NCBI GenBank assembly: GCA_944325875.1
Contig: CALVBU010000006.1
Location: 1 to 64,000, forward strand
Direction: 5' to 3'
Origin: Candidatus Gastranaerophilales bacterium
GTDB lineage: Bacteria; Cyanobacteriota; Vampirovibrionia; Gastranaerophilales; Gastranaerophilaceae
DNA length: 64,000 nucleotides
The notes under the pieces were generated by a model that was not told where the DNA came from, made no database searches, and saw only the letters and a program-made list of their open reading frames with translations. A program made the position numbers and the translations under genes. Below, piece after piece: positions 1 through 8,804 of the stretch. Every line of letters starts with the position of its first letter. The first letter of the stretch is position 1.

Positions 1-30
1 AAAGTAAAACTCTTTATATAAATACAAAAA

Positions 31-53
31 AGACCGGATTATTATTCCGGTCC
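31..53 (-). terminator. Rho-independent terminator of serS
   Basis: An inverted repeat, GACCGGA (32-38) and TCCGGTC (46-52), lies just past the serS stop. Read on the minus strand the stem is followed by a run of six T (complement of 26-31). A very similar stem ends rpsU at 58994-59014. Confidence 0.8.
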
Positions 54-74
54 TTTTGTATTATAACTTCAAAA

Positions 75-1340
75 TTATATCTTATCAAAACCAGTATATT
101 TTCTAAGCACTTCTGGAATAATAATTGTGCCATCAGCCTGTTGATAATTTTCGACAATTGCTGCAAAAGTTCTACCAACAGCCAAACCAGAACCATTGAT
201 TGTATGAACAAATTGAACTTTTCCAGTTTCTTTATCTCGATATCTGATATTAGCACGTCTTGCTTGATAATCACCGTAATTTGAACAGCTTGAAATTTCT
301 TTATAAGTTCCATAAGATGGCATCCAAACTTCCAAATCCCAGCACTTATTAGCTGAAAAACCAATATCAGCAGTACAAAGAGCTTCTCTACGATAAGGTA
401 ATTCCAATAGTTGAAGCATCTTTTCTGCATCTTCAGTTAATTTTTCATGTTCATCTTTACTTGTTTGAGGAGTACAAAGTTTAACTAATTCAACTTTATT
501 AAATTGGTGAACACGAATCAAGCCTCTTGTATCTTTACCAGCTGAACCAGCCTCACGTCTAAAACAAGGGGTATAAGCTGTCATATACTTAGGCAAATCA
601 TCCTCAGACAAGATTTCACCTGCATAAATATTAGTAACAGGAACCTCTGCTGTTGGAATTAAGTATAAATCTTCATCTACGCATTTATACATATCTTCTG
701 CAAATTTAGGCAACTGCCCAGTTCCGGTCATAGTAGCAGCATTTGCCATAAATGGAGGCAAAATTTCTTCATAACCTTGTTCACCACAGTGATAATCTAA
801 GAAAAAGTTAATAATAGCACGTTCTAATTTTGCACCCTTACCGCGGTATAATGTAAAACGGCTTTGTGAAAGTTTTACCCCGCGTTCAAAATCAACAAGA
901 CCTTTTTCTTCGCATAAATCCCAATGAGGTTTAAATTCAAAATCAAATTTTCTAGGTTCACCCCATTTATAAACTTCAACATTATCATCTTCAGATGCAC
1001 CTACAGGTGTAGTTTCATCAGGAATATTAGGAATATGAAGTAAAATATCACGTTGTTTTTCATCTAATGCGGATTGTTTTTCTTCTAAAACTTTAATTTC
1101 ATCACCGATTTTACGAACTTCTTCTTGAACAGCATCAGTATTTTCACCTTTTTTCTTAAGTTCGCCAATCATTTGAGAATCTTTTTTTCTCTTTGCTCTT
1201 AACTCATCAGCAGTAGTCTGAATTTTTCTTCTTTCTTCATCAATCTTAATAACTTCATCAATAGATAAATCCGGATTACGACGTTTTAACAATTCATTAA
1301 TTTTTTCAGGACATTCCCGAATTAGCTTTATGTCAAGCAT
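75..1340 (-). CDS. serS: Serine--tRNA ligase
   Basis: Class II aminoacyl-tRNA synthetase that charges tRNA-Ser (and tRNA-Sec if present) with serine in the cytoplasm. The product is 421 residues, the normal length for bacterial SerRS. The N-terminal ~110 residues form the charged antiparallel coiled coil that grips the tRNA long arm. The catalytic core follows: [14 protein letters not shown], class II motif 2 ([14 protein letters not shown]) with its ATP-binding arginine, and motif 3 near the C-terminus ([16 protein letters not shown]). The start ATG follows AAAGAGG-type sequence on the minus strand. It is monocistronic as far as can be seen, with a terminator directly downstream. Confidence 0.97.
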   Translation of the reverse strand: MLDIKLIRECPEKINELLKRRNPDLSIDEVIKIDEERRKIQTTADELRAKRKKDSQMIGELKKKGENTDAVQEEVRKIGDEIKVLEEKQSALDEKQRDILLHIPNIPDETTPVGASEDDNVEVYKWGEPRKFDFEFKPHWDLCEEKGLVDFERGVKLSQSRFTLYRGKGAKLERAIINFFLDYHCGEQGYEEILPPFMANAATMTGTGQLPKFAEDMYKCVDEDLYLIPTAEVPVTNIYAGEILSEDDLPKYMTAYTPCFRREAGSAGKDTRGLIRVHQFNKVELVKLCTPQTSKDEHEKLTEDAEKMLQLLELPYRREALCTADIGFSANKCWDLEVWMPSYGTYKEISSCSNYGDYQARRANIRYRDKETGKVQFVHTINGSGLAVGRTFAAIVENYQQADGTIIIPEVLRKYTGFDKI

Positions 1341-1442
1341 TTCAAACCTCTTTCTTATTTCATAATCAGCATTAATATTATAGATTAAATAGAAACATTA
1401 ATCAAGATTTTAACCCTCCTTGACACTAAATCTATAGATTGA

Positions 1443-1471
1443 TTGCAAAATTGACAAAAAAATAGGATAAT
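1443..1471 (+). promoter_or_regulatory. Sigma70-like promoter for the 1491 gene
   Basis: TTGCAA (1443-1448), a 17-base spacer and GATAAT (1466-1471) place the transcription start near 1478. The ATG at 1470 overlaps the -10 box, so it cannot be the start codon if this promoter is used; the ATG at 1491 is then the first possible start. Confidence 0.5.
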
Positions 1472-1490
1472 GTTAGTGAGGATATGTGTC

Positions 1491-1823
1491 ATGGAACTAT
1501 TTAAAAAATTATCTGAAAAATTATGTACAAAAAACAAAAAAACATGTAATGGTATGATAAAACCTATAGATGTTAATTTTGACACATCTAAAAATGAATT
1601 TTTAGATAATTTATCCAAAAAGGCAATTAAGCTTTATGAGCAACAACATGACATCAAAAAATTCACACAGCTGGTATTATCAGATCCAGAGAACTTAAAT
1701 CATAATGAAATAGTTAATGATTTATTTAATAAGGGTGATATTATTGACCCACTTGAAGATGAAAAGTTAGAACGATTAGCTGATAATAAGCGATTTTTAA
1801 AAGATTTAGGCTTATTAGACTAA
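1491..1823 (+). CDS. Hypothetical protein, 110 residues
   Basis: I do not recognise this protein. It is small, charged and soluble, with no signal peptide or membrane segment. The N-terminus (MELFKKLSEKLCTKNKK) is basic and amphipathic; the rest is helical-looking and acidic (DPLEDEKLERLADNKRFLKDLG). The start at 1491 is preferred over the in-frame ATG at 1470 because GAGG lies nine bases upstream of it and because 1470 sits inside the likely -10 box. It is a single gene, divergent from serS and convergent with the isocitrate dehydrogenase gene, which shares its terminator. Confidence 0.75.
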   Translation: MELFKKLSEKLCTKNKKTCNGMIKPIDVNFDTSKNEFLDNLSKKAIKLYEQQHDIKKFTQLVLSDPENLNHNEIVNDLFNKGDIIDPLEDEKLERLADNKRFLKDLGLLD

Positions 1824-1842
1824 TTTAATAATTACAAAAAAT

Positions 1843-1864
1843 GCCGCTTATAAAGCGGCACTTT
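1843..1864. terminator. Bidirectional terminator between convergent genes
   Basis: GCCGCTT (1843-1849) pairs with AAGCGGC (1853-1859) around a three-base loop. It has CTTTT on the plus side and a T run on the minus side (complement of ACAAAAAA), so it can serve both the 1491 gene and the gene ending at 1899. Confidence 0.8.
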
Positions 1865-1898
1865 TATATCTTATATTTATCTTTAAGCAACGATATTA

Positions 1899-2897
1899 CT
1901 ATGAATTCATATTCATAATAATTGCATCTCTAAACTCAGTTGTTTTTAAGTTACCACCGAGATCCTCAGTGAAGTTACCTTCTTCAAGAGTTTTATATAA
2001 TGCTGCTTGGATCTTATCAGCATATTGATCTTCCCCAATATAATGAAGCATATCAATAGCAGACAACAATAATGCTGTAGGATTTGCTTTATTTTTACCC
2101 TTAATATCAGGAGCAGAACCATGAACAGGTTCAAAAACAGCACCATACTTACCAATATTAGCACCTTGTGCAACACCAAGACCACCAATAAAGCCAGCAG
2201 TTAAATCTGAAACAATATCTCCGTATAGGTTTGGCATTACTAAAACATCAAATGCTGTAGGATCTTGAACTAATTGCATACACAAATTATCAACAAGCAA
2301 TTCTCTTTGCTTAATTTTAGGGAATTCCAAACCAACTTGACGGAAGCAATCTAAAAATAAACCGTCAGATAATTTACAAATATTAGCCTTAGTTACACAA
2401 CATACCTCTTTACGCTTGTGCTCTACTGCATATTCAAATGCATATCTGCAAATACGTTCTGAAGCTTTTCTAGTAATAATTTTAATACTTTCAGCAGTAT
2501 TATCATCAATACGATGTTCAATACCTGCATACAAGTCTTCAGTATTTTCTCTTATAATAACCAAATCTACATTATCGTATCTTGTTTTAACATTTGGAAG
2601 ATTTTTACATGGTCTAACGTTTGCATACAAATCTAAAGACTGACGCAATTGAACATTCACAGATCTATAGCCCATACCGATTGGAGTAGTAATAGGTGCT
2701 TTCAATGCAACTTGATTTACTTTAATAGACTCCAACACTCTTGCCGGCAAAGGCGTACCCTCTTCTTGAATAACATCTACACCAGCAGATTGAATATCCC
2801 AATTAATTTCCAATCCACTAGCCTCAATTATTCTCATAACCGCATCAGAAATCTCTGGTCCAATTCCATCGCCCTTAATTAAAGTTACTGTTCTCAT
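1899..2897 (-). CDS. icd: Isocitrate dehydrogenase, NAD-type (IDH/IPMDH family)
   Basis: Beta-decarboxylating dehydrogenase of the isocitrate/isopropylmalate family, 332 residues. It starts with the family nucleotide and substrate fold ([12 protein letters not shown]). The substrate loop is [18 protein letters not shown], and [15 protein letters not shown] is the signature of isocitrate dehydrogenases rather than LeuB. The metal and cofactor segment is [19 protein letters not shown]. The short length and these loops resemble the NAD-dependent mitochondrial IDH3 type more than the 416-residue E. coli Icd. The likely reaction is isocitrate to 2-oxoglutarate plus CO2, feeding glutamate synthesis in an organism that may lack a complete TCA cycle. 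Homoisocitrate or tartrate dehydrogenase activity cannot be excluded from sequence alone. Confidence 0.85.
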   Translation of the reverse strand: MRTVTLIKGDGIGPEISDAVMRIIEASGLEINWDIQSAGVDVIQEEGTPLPARVLESIKVNQVALKAPITTPIGMGYRSVNVQLRQSLDLYANVRPCKNLPNVKTRYDNVDLVIIRENTEDLYAGIEHRIDDNTAESIKIITRKASERICRYAFEYAVEHKRKEVCCVTKANICKLSDGLFLDCFRQVGLEFPKIKQRELLVDNLCMQLVQDPTAFDVLVMPNLYGDIVSDLTAGFIGGLGVAQGANIGKYGAVFEPVHGSAPDIKGKNKANPTALLLSAIDMLHYIGEDQYADKIQAALYKTLEEGNFTEDLGGNLKTTEFRDAIIMNMNS

Positions 2898-3248
2898 CTT
2901 TTTCTTACCTTTCGCATAAACAGATTAATCTATTATACTCTAGAAAATTTTATGCACCAAGCAAACAAAAAACCAAGATGCATTCTAAATAAACAAGGAG
3001 ACTCCCCTTATAAATTTATGAAATTTTCAGATATATAATAATAGCTTATTATATATAGTATAATTATACACGTATTTTAGATATTTTGCAAACTTTAAAT
3101 AAATAAAAAAATGATAAAGAGCCATTTGCAGATTATATGAGAGGTAAATGTTAATATTTGTTACATAAAAAATTCATTTAGTAAATTTATAGCTTGAAAA
3201 AAACTTTATATAAGTAAGGTAGTTATAAATTTATAGTAGGTAATGGTT
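2898..3248. other. Intergenic region, divergent promoters, no gene seen
   Basis: This is about 350 very AT-rich bases between the divergent icd and 3249 genes. I find no ORF with a Shine-Dalgarno site and no RNA structure. The only notable element is the ACTTTATATA-type motif near 3204. Confidence 0.6.
3203..3218 (+). promoter_or_regulatory. ACTTTATATA-type upstream motif
   Basis: AACTTTATATAAGTAAGG sits about 30 bases before the start of the 3249 gene. Nearly the same sequence precedes the genes at 4287 and 38420. It has no partner -35 box at normal distance. It may be a -10 element for an alternative sigma factor or a regulator site; its core TTATATAA is palindromic. Confidence 0.45.
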
Positions 3249-4121
3249 ATGAATATTAGCGCAATTGGTTCAAAAGCGTATAATTATGCTAAACGTGGAC
3301 TTGCAATAGCTCCTGATTTTGTATTAGGAACTGGTAATGAAGTCTTCACCAAAGCTCTAACTGACTCTTTCTATGGGAAATTAACAAAAGAAGGGAAAAG
3401 AGAAGGCGGACAATACTTTAAAAACTTCTGGACTCAGCTTAAAGACGCAACCTTAAAAACTGAAAAAGAAAATATCAAACAAAGAAAAATTCACAAAGGA
3501 TTTTTCAAGAACATGCTACATCAAACAAAAACTTTACCAGACAGAATAAAAGCGGGCTGGAAATATGGTGTAGGAAAAGCTACTAAAGCTGGAACAAACA
3601 AAGTTTGGGGCGGAATTAAAGGTTCCATCAAGTCGTTAGGGAAAAGACTGCCTCTACTTGCAGGATTATTTGCAATAGCAGTAGAAATACCAAACATCTG
3701 GAGTGCAACAAAAGATAAAGGTATTTTAGGCGGAGTTACAGAAACTGCAAAAACTATAACTAGAGTAACTACAGGTATGATAGGAGGTGCAATTGGTGCA
3801 GCACTACTAAGTCCTATTCCGGTTGTAGGACCTCTGTTAGGCAGCGTAGTCGGTTATATGGCAGGTGATGCTCTAGCAAGCATCTTCACTGGTAAGAGTC
3901 ATACCGAAAAGAAAATGGCTGCTGAGGAAGAAGTACAACAATCTAAACAGACCCAGCAAGCTCAAACTCCTCAACAGCACTTTGATACAGGAACAACAAA
4001 CCCGTTTATGATGCAACCGACTATGACCCCACAAGAACTTGCAATGCTTCAAATGCAACTATATGGCGGAAATAAGTTCGGAAATGACTTTATGGCGAAA
4101 CAATCTGGTATATATTACTAA
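3249..4121 (+). CDS. Glycine-zipper protein of unknown function
   Basis: A 290-residue protein without recognisable homology to a named family. The N-terminal ~135 residues are strongly basic and helical. A hydrophobic stretch (about 140-160) and a glycine/alanine-zipper membrane region (about 175-215; GMIGGAIGAALLSPIPVVG and GSVVGYMAGDALASIF) follow. The C-terminus is Q-rich and low complexity (QQSKQTQQAQTPQQ), then MQPTMTPQELAMLQMQLYG. There is no Sec signal peptide. ATG 3249 is chosen over ATG 3243 because AGTAGG is correctly spaced only from 3249. The architecture resembles membrane-inserting toxins or T6SS/T3SS-delivered proteins, but that is only a loose analogy. The gene at 4287 encodes a protein with the same design and a similar upstream motif. 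Confidence 0.7.
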   Translation: MNISAIGSKAYNYAKRGLAIAPDFVLGTGNEVFTKALTDSFYGKLTKEGKREGGQYFKNFWTQLKDATLKTEKENIKQRKIHKGFFKNMLHQTKTLPDRIKAGWKYGVGKATKAGTNKVWGGIKGSIKSLGKRLPLLAGLFAIAVEIPNIWSATKDKGILGGVTETAKTITRVTTGMIGGAIGAALLSPIPVVGPLLGSVVGYMAGDALASIFTGKSHTEKKMAAEEEVQQSKQTQQAQTPQQHFDTGTTNPFMMQPTMTPQELAMLQMQLYGGNKFGNDFMAKQSGIYY

Positions 4122-4180
4122 CAAAATGGGTTAATGGTAGCAGGTAGAAGAAAAAGCCCAATCCGACAACCCAACAAAAA

Positions 4181-4205
4181 GGCGCTAACGATATAGCGTC
4201 TTTTT
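4181..4205 (+). terminator. Rho-independent terminator
   Basis: GGCGCTA (4181-4187) pairs with TAGCGTC (4194-4200) with one G-T pair, followed by TTTTT. It ends the 3249 transcript before the next promoter motif. Confidence 0.8.
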
Positions 4206-4247
4206 CGTAATAAAAGTTAACAATAAGTAAATATTTAAACTCAAAAA

Positions 4248-4265
4248 TTTTTTATATAAATAAGG
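4248..4265 (+). promoter_or_regulatory. ACTTTATATA-type upstream motif
   Basis: TTTTTTATATAAATAAGG lies about 20 bases upstream of the 4287 start. The gene has its own Shine-Dalgarno sequence (CGGGG, 4278-4282), so the AAGG in the motif is not simply the ribosome site. This supports a transcriptional role. Confidence 0.45.
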
Positions 4266-4286
4266 GAAAAATAAGTACGGGGAAAT

Positions 4287-5453
4287 ATGACAGTTCAAGG
4301 ATATACATCAAATGATATTCTTAATTTATCGCGCTATGTTGTCGGTGCAGGAATAAACCACAACGATATTGATTTAGGCACTGGTGTTGCTGGAGCTCTA
4401 ATATTTGAAGGCGGGATTAAAGGTGGATCTTGGCTTTTAAAAAATAAAAGCAAAATTAAAGAAGATGGATTTTCCAAGACTCTAAAAAATACACTAAAAG
4501 CTACAAGTGAACTTGAACAAAGCCTAAAAGGCAAGAACATCTGGGAAACTTCAAAAAATTTCTATAAGTATAATACGTTAAATGAACTTAGTCAAAAATA
4601 CCAAGCATTCAAAAAATTACCTTTGGCGGAAGAAGCAAAGCTAACAGGTAATGCAAGATTAAAATATTTACAACAGCTTTCAAAATCAAAATATTACGAT
4701 GAAGTTCGAAAACTCTTGCATGAAGCAAAAAGTCTTACAGGAAATGCTTATAAACTAAAGATGAAAGAAATCTCAAAAGCAATTGCCGAAGCCGAATTAA
4801 ACGTACATAAAGCAAAAATAGCAGGAGAACTAGCGCCGCTCACAAAAACTGGAAAAGGTCTTCAAACAGTCAAAAAATATACAGGAATTACAAAAGGATC
4901 AACGAAACTAAAAGAACTTGCAGCATCATCAAGCAAATTTAGGACTGTAAGCAAAGCCGTTAAAGGGAATGCTATATTCGCAGGAATATCATTACTAGCA
5001 GCTGCTCCTGAAATATGTGAAACATACAATAAACTTGGAACAGAAGCAGGCAATAAACAGGTAGGAAGAACAGTTGTCAACATAGCAGCAGAAACTGCAG
5101 GTTTTGCTATAGGCATGAAAGCAGGAGCCGCTGCTGGAGCAGCAATAGGCAGCTGCATCCCTATTCCTGGAGTAGGAACCGCAGTTGGAGCAGTAGTTGG
5201 TGCAGCTGTAGGATTTATCGGCAGCTGGTTGGCTGGAAAAGCCTCAAGAGCTGTCGTTGGCGAATCTGAATTACAAAACAACAACGAATATAATGCAAAA
5301 GTTGTTTCACTAAAAGCAAAATTTGATAAAGATTTTCAAAAAGAATTATTGTTAGCAGCACAAACTAAACTCAAAAATGAAGCAGATTTAAATAGTGAAG
5401 ATATACAGTCAACAATTAATTCATATAAAAAAGTTGCAGAAGCATACACATAA
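4287..5453 (+). CDS. Glycine-zipper protein of unknown function
   Basis: A 388-residue protein that I do not recognise. Residues ~45-215 are lysine-rich and helical with coiled-coil character. A hydrophobic stretch (~230-245) and a long alanine/glycine zipper (~268-320; MKAGAAAGAAIGSCIPIPG, AVVGAAVGFIGSWLAG) follow. The ~65-residue tail is charged and helical. No Sec signal is seen. The start ATG has GGGG four bases upstream. The zipper and the position of the proline-containing turn (CIPIPGVG here, SPIPVVG in the 3249 product) suggest that the two neighbouring genes are distant paralogues. A convergent terminator follows. Confidence 0.75.
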   Translation: MTVQGYTSNDILNLSRYVVGAGINHNDIDLGTGVAGALIFEGGIKGGSWLLKNKSKIKEDGFSKTLKNTLKATSELEQSLKGKNIWETSKNFYKYNTLNELSQKYQAFKKLPLAEEAKLTGNARLKYLQQLSKSKYYDEVRKLLHEAKSLTGNAYKLKMKEISKAIAEAELNVHKAKIAGELAPLTKTGKGLQTVKKYTGITKGSTKLKELAASSSKFRTVSKAVKGNAIFAGISLLAAAPEICETYNKLGTEAGNKQVGRTVVNIAAETAGFAIGMKAGAAAGAAIGSCIPIPGVGTAVGAVVGAAVGFIGSWLAGKASRAVVGESELQNNNEYNAKVVSLKAKFDKDFQKELLLAAQTKLKNEADLNSEDIQSTINSYKKVAEAYT

Positions 5454-5459
5454 AAAAAA

Positions 5460-5484
5460 GGAACTTTTAAAAGTTCCTTTTTTT
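5460..5484. terminator. Bidirectional terminator
   Basis: The perfect palindrome GGAACTTTTAAAAGTTCC (5460-5477) has T7 on the plus side and A8 (T on the minus strand) on the other. It separates the convergent 4287 and 5486 genes. Confidence 0.85.
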
Positions 5485-5485
5485 A

Positions 5486-5647
5486 TTAACGTCTTAATAA
5501 ATCCTTATCTGTCAATGAAATTGTTTCTAAAACGTTATTGAAGAATTTTTCAAGTGCCATACCCATTTCGGAAATTTCTTCTCGATACTCAGCTGCTACC
5601 TCGTCTTTAGCTTCCAAAAACGCAACCTTAAATAAATCCTCGCTCAT
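5486..5647 (-). CDS. Small helical hypothetical protein, 53 residues
   Basis: A 53-residue acidic protein, predicted all helical (EDLFKVAFLEAKDEVAAEYR...), with no cysteine and no membrane segment. The start at 5647 is preferred over the upstream in-frame ATG because GGGAG lies six bases before it. The function is unknown. It is a single gene, divergent from the kinase gene at 5807. Confidence 0.65.
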   Translation of the reverse strand: MSEDLFKVAFLEAKDEVAAEYREEISEMGMALEKFFNNVLETISLTDKDLLRR

Positions 5648-5806
5648 ATATAACTCCCATTTGACTATCACAAATTTAATTACGGAAAAATAATCTAATT
5701 CTTTAAAAAATTAACGAATTTGTTACAAAGATTTATAATTATTAGAAAATAATTTTCCTTTAAAGTACAATGTAAAAATAGATTGAGTAGGGGAATTAGA
5801 AAAGCT

Positions 5807-6643
5807 ATGACCACAAGTTTTCATTTAACAAGTTATGATTATTATTCAAGCAGAAGCGATATGGAAATAATATCAAATATCGTGGAATCACTTAAAAGAG
5901 TACTTGAAGAAGATAAAAAGGAAGCTCAACCGCTATTCTTAAAAACGTCTGACAATTTAATATTAAATATTGCAAGAAAAGTTGTTCAAGAAAAGAAAAA
6001 GACATTTTTAATTGGAATTACAGGCGAAAGTGCTTCTGGTAAAACTGTTTTTGTAGACAATACAATTAAAGCTTGTGTCAAAGATAAAAAAGAAGGTATT
6101 TATACTGTAGTTCGCTGTGATGACTACTATAAAGATACCTCAAAAGAATTACAAGAAGCTGGAAGCTATGAAGAACTATTCAAAACCGGGTTTAGCTTTG
6201 ATACTCCTGATGCAATAAACTTAGAGTTAATGAAAGAACATTTAATGGAACTTAAAAAGGGTAAAACAATAACCTCTCCAAACTACGATTTCGTAACTTG
6301 TGTTTCAGATCCTAACGGAGATGTTAAAAAGCCTGCAAAAGTTGTTCTTACAGAAGGATTATACGTACTTAACGAGGGCATTAGAGATATAATGGACGTA
6401 AAAGTTTACGTCTATACTCCGTTAGAAGTAATCAAAGATCGCTGGTATAAAAGAGCTGCATTAAGAGGTAAAACTGGAGCTGCTGCTGATTTACAATTTA
6501 AAGATGTAAACAGAACTGCTCAACAATATATTCGACCAGCTTACCAGATTGCAGACGCAGTAATCAATGGAATGGTATCTCAAGAGTACATTCAATATAT
6601 TACTGATAGAATTTTTAAAACATTACAGGACATAGAATACTAA
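5807..6643 (+). CDS. Uridine kinase/phosphoribulokinase-family P-loop kinase
   Basis: A 278-residue enzyme with the P-loop GESASGKT at about residues 73-80. The family motifs follow: RCDDYYKD, the lid/substrate segment FDTPDAINLELMKEHL, SPNYDFVT, and EGLYVLNE (Walker B-like). These match the uridine kinase (Udk)/phosphoribulokinase superfamily, so a nucleoside or related small-molecule kinase is likely. About 65 extra N-terminal residues distinguish it from Udk, so the true substrate is uncertain. The TTG at 5783 is possible as a start but has no Shine-Dalgarno sequence, whereas AGGGGA precedes ATG 5807 by 12 bases. The stop overlaps the next ATG (TAATG), so the small membrane protein is probably translationally coupled. 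Confidence 0.8.
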   Translation: MTTSFHLTSYDYYSSRSDMEIISNIVESLKRVLEEDKKEAQPLFLKTSDNLILNIARKVVQEKKKTFLIGITGESASGKTVFVDNTIKACVKDKKEGIYTVVRCDDYYKDTSKELQEAGSYEELFKTGFSFDTPDAINLELMKEHLMELKKGKTITSPNYDFVTCVSDPNGDVKKPAKVVLTEGLYVLNEGIRDIMDVKVYVYTPLEVIKDRWYKRAALRGKTGAAADLQFKDVNRTAQQYIRPAYQIADAVINGMVSQEYIQYITDRIFKTLQDIEY

Positions 6644-6879
6644 TGAATTATAAAAGCGCAGTTAAAGCTAAAAATGCTTGTATATCAACACTTCTAATTA
6701 TTGTGTTTTGGTCTATGGGACATTTAAAAATGTCAAAAGACTCTATCGCAAAAAACCCAGAAACCGTAGGACTAGCTTTTTTAATTGCTTACGGAATCCC
6801 AGTGTTAGTATTGTTTATATTATCAATATTCTATTCCATTAAAGCAAAACAAAAAGAATATGATGATTTAGATGATTAG
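6643..6879 (+). CDS. Small two-TM membrane protein
   Basis: A 78-residue protein with two hydrophobic helices (about 12-28 and 43-65) and a charged, acidic C-terminus (KAKQKEYDDLDD). Its start codon overlaps the kinase stop codon, so the pair form one operon. The function is unknown. Confidence 0.7.
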   Translation: MNYKSAVKAKNACISTLLIIVFWSMGHLKMSKDSIAKNPETVGLAFLIAYGIPVLVLFILSIFYSIKAKQKEYDDLDD

Positions 6880-6885
6880 CAAAAA

Positions 6886-6914
6886 GCCGGAATTTAATAA
6901 ATTCCGGCTTTTTA
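6886..6914. terminator. Bidirectional terminator
   Basis: GCCGGAATTT (6886-6895) pairs with AAATTCCGGC (6899-6908), followed by TTTTTA on the plus strand and by T5 on the minus strand. It lies between convergent genes. Confidence 0.85.
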
Positions 6915-6917
6915 TTA

Positions 6918-7262
6918 TTAACGATTTTGCATACAGTTACATTGAGGTTCAACTACATAAATTCGTTGAGGCATTTCTATAGGTTCATTACAAGAGGTGC
7001 AGTTAGGAAAGGCTTTAACGCATTTCGGACAAATTGGGGCTGCGGCACCAGTCATACATGAATCACACTCTTTAACTTCAACTTTTTTACATGGATTACA
7101 GTTTTTAAATCCTTTAAAAGGATTCAAACTAAATGTTGTATAATTTGGTCCTATACCAACATAAGGTAACGGATTCATATCCTGAACTTCCCATGCAAAA
7201 GCTGAATTTAAAGGAACCGACACAAAACCTAATACTGCAAAAAACATTAAAAACTTTTTCAT
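6918..7262 (-). CDS. Exported cysteine-rich protein
   Basis: A 114-residue protein with a clear Sec signal peptide (MKKFLMFFAVLGFVSVPLNS) and a signal peptidase I site after AFA (about residue 23). The mature part has ten cysteines arranged as five close pairs: CNPC, CDSC, CPKC, CTSC and CNC. Such spacing suggests disulphides or a bound metal in the periplasm or at the surface. No homology is recognised. It has its own Shine-Dalgarno (AAGGAG) and shares the terminator at 6886. Confidence 0.75.
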   Translation of the reverse strand: MKKFLMFFAVLGFVSVPLNSAFAWEVQDMNPLPYVGIGPNYTTFSLNPFKGFKNCNPCKKVEVKECDSCMTGAAAPICPKCVKAFPNCTSCNEPIEMPQRIYVVEPQCNCMQNR

Positions 7263-7374
7263 ACATAATCTCCTTATTGGTTACTTTTATATTTTAAACC
7301 GTATACATCTAATTAGTATAACCGACAGGAGAATATCAGTAAGCCGAACTAACTAAGCATAATTAACAAAAAAA

Positions 7375-7399
7375 GGAGAAATCGAAAACTGATTTCTCC
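7375..7399 (-). terminator. Terminator of the SLH gene
   Basis: GGAGAAATC (7375-7383) and GATTTCTCC (7391-7399) form a nine-base-pair stem. On the minus strand it is followed by T7 (complement of 7368-7374). Confidence 0.8.
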
Positions 7400-7419
7400 T
7401 TTTTGAAATTAGTCAAAAA

Positions 7420-8688
7420 CTATAAAGATTTTTTTACTTTTGATACTTTTGCATCTTTAAGTAAAATAACTTTTATAACTTCGCCTTCTTTAGCGTGATA
7501 GTTAAGCCCTTTAGTAACCAAACCTGTAGCTAAACCAACACCAGCACCCACTGGAGCACCAATTGCAATACCAGTACCGATTTTTACAGGATCAGGTATA
7601 AACGCAAAACCTACACCAGCAGCAGTACCGACAGCACCACCTGTTACTGTACAAAGAGCAAGCTTACCAGCTGTCATCCAAGGGCCTTCTTTAAGGTCAT
7701 ATTTCTTAGTGAAAGGTTTTGCACTCAAATCAACTTTTTTACCACAAGGCAATTCTGCGCTTGTAATTTCAGCAAATACTCTTGCATTTTTATTGAACCA
7801 TTTTGGATCTTGAATTTCATTAATTTGAGCATAGAATTTAGTACCTTCAGGGAATATTACAGTACCTTCTTCAGTTGCGATATCTTCCTTAGCAACAAAA
7901 GTTAAAGTATCACCTGCAGCACTTTTATCTGATTTAAATTTTTCAGTGAAAGCTACAGGAATAACATTACCTTCTTGTACAAGGTTAGAGTAATCACCAA
8001 CTTTTACTTCATTATTTGGAGCTTTACGAGCATATCCAAAGTGTTCAATTCCACCTTTGTACTCATTTTTAACAAGCCCTAATTTATCTTTAAGTCTTGC
8101 TAAAATAACAGCAGCTTCTGCTCTTGAAAGTACATCATTAGGTCTCAATTCATTTGCATTAGGATAATTTACATAAATTCCATAATTTAAAGTTTTTGCA
8201 TAAGGTTTTTCTGCCCAAGCAGGAATTTCTTTTGCATCTGCAAATTTATTCAATATTGCAGTATCTGCATCCATATCTTTAGTAATATGGCTAATTACAG
8301 ATTGAGTCTCAGCACGAGACATAAGTTTTTTAGGTTGGAATGTTTTGTCTGGATATCCATAAACCAAACCTAACTGTTGTGAACGCAATACATCATTATA
8401 GAAGTAATCTGATGATTGAACATCTGTAAAGATGTTTGAAATGTTCACATTCAAATTGTCATTAGATAAAACTTTTAATAAAGCTTGAACAAAATCAACT
8501 CTTTTCACACTGCCTTCTGGATTAAAATTACCTGAAGTAAGTGTCATGATGTTGCTGTCAACAACTTCATTAATTTCTTTTGAAGCCCAATAATTAGAGC
8601 TAACGTCAGCAATATCTGCTGCAAATGAAGGCATAATAGTAGTAGCAAAAAGACCACAAGCTAAAAGCCCAACCAAAAATTTGTTCAT
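7420..8688 (-). CDS. SLH-domain envelope protein
   Basis: A 422-residue exported protein. A signal peptide (MNKFLVGLLACGLFATTIMPS, cleavage after FAA) is followed by three S-layer homology repeats (about 28-75, 88-140 and 148-200; YWASKEINEVVD, YGYPDKTFQPKKLMSRAE, LRPNDVLSRAEAAVILARL). SLH repeats bind pyruvylated or polyaminated peptidoglycan. In Cyanobacteria and relatives with an outer membrane they often tether outer-membrane proteins to the wall. The C-terminal ~200 residues carry an unidentified beta-rich domain and a glycine/alanine zipper (~360-400). ATG 8688 is chosen over the GTG at 8703 because AGGAAGGTGA sits directly upstream of it. Confidence 0.88.
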   Translation of the reverse strand: MNKFLVGLLACGLFATTIMPSFAADIADVSSNYWASKEINEVVDSNIMTLTSGNFNPEGSVKRVDFVQALLKVLSNDNLNVNISNIFTDVQSSDYFYNDVLRSQQLGLVYGYPDKTFQPKKLMSRAETQSVISHITKDMDADTAILNKFADAKEIPAWAEKPYAKTLNYGIYVNYPNANELRPNDVLSRAEAAVILARLKDKLGLVKNEYKGGIEHFGYARKAPNNEVKVGDYSNLVQEGNVIPVAFTEKFKSDKSAAGDTLTFVAKEDIATEEGTVIFPEGTKFYAQINEIQDPKWFNKNARVFAEITSAELPCGKKVDLSAKPFTKKYDLKEGPWMTAGKLALCTVTGGAVGTAAGVGFAFIPDPVKIGTGIAIGAPVGAGVGLATGLVTKGLNYHAKEGEVIKVILLKDAKVSKVKKSL

Positions 8689-8804
8689 TTTCACCTTCCT
8701 CACATTATACTAAACACTAGCAAATGAATTTTTTTTATAGTATATATTATAAACGTAGTTTTGTAAAGACTTTTAACTTAATTTTTAAGGAGATGATTAG
8801 TAAA

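Noticed and set aside
1470-1490. Earlier in-frame ATG of the 110-residue gene
   Set aside because: It overlaps the probable -10 box and has no ribosome site; ATG 1491 has GAGG nine bases upstream.
4862-5284. 140-residue Ala/Pro-rich ORF on the minus strand
   Set aside because: It is opposite the Gly/Ala zipper of the 4287 gene, has no ribosome site, and is a shadow of biased codons.
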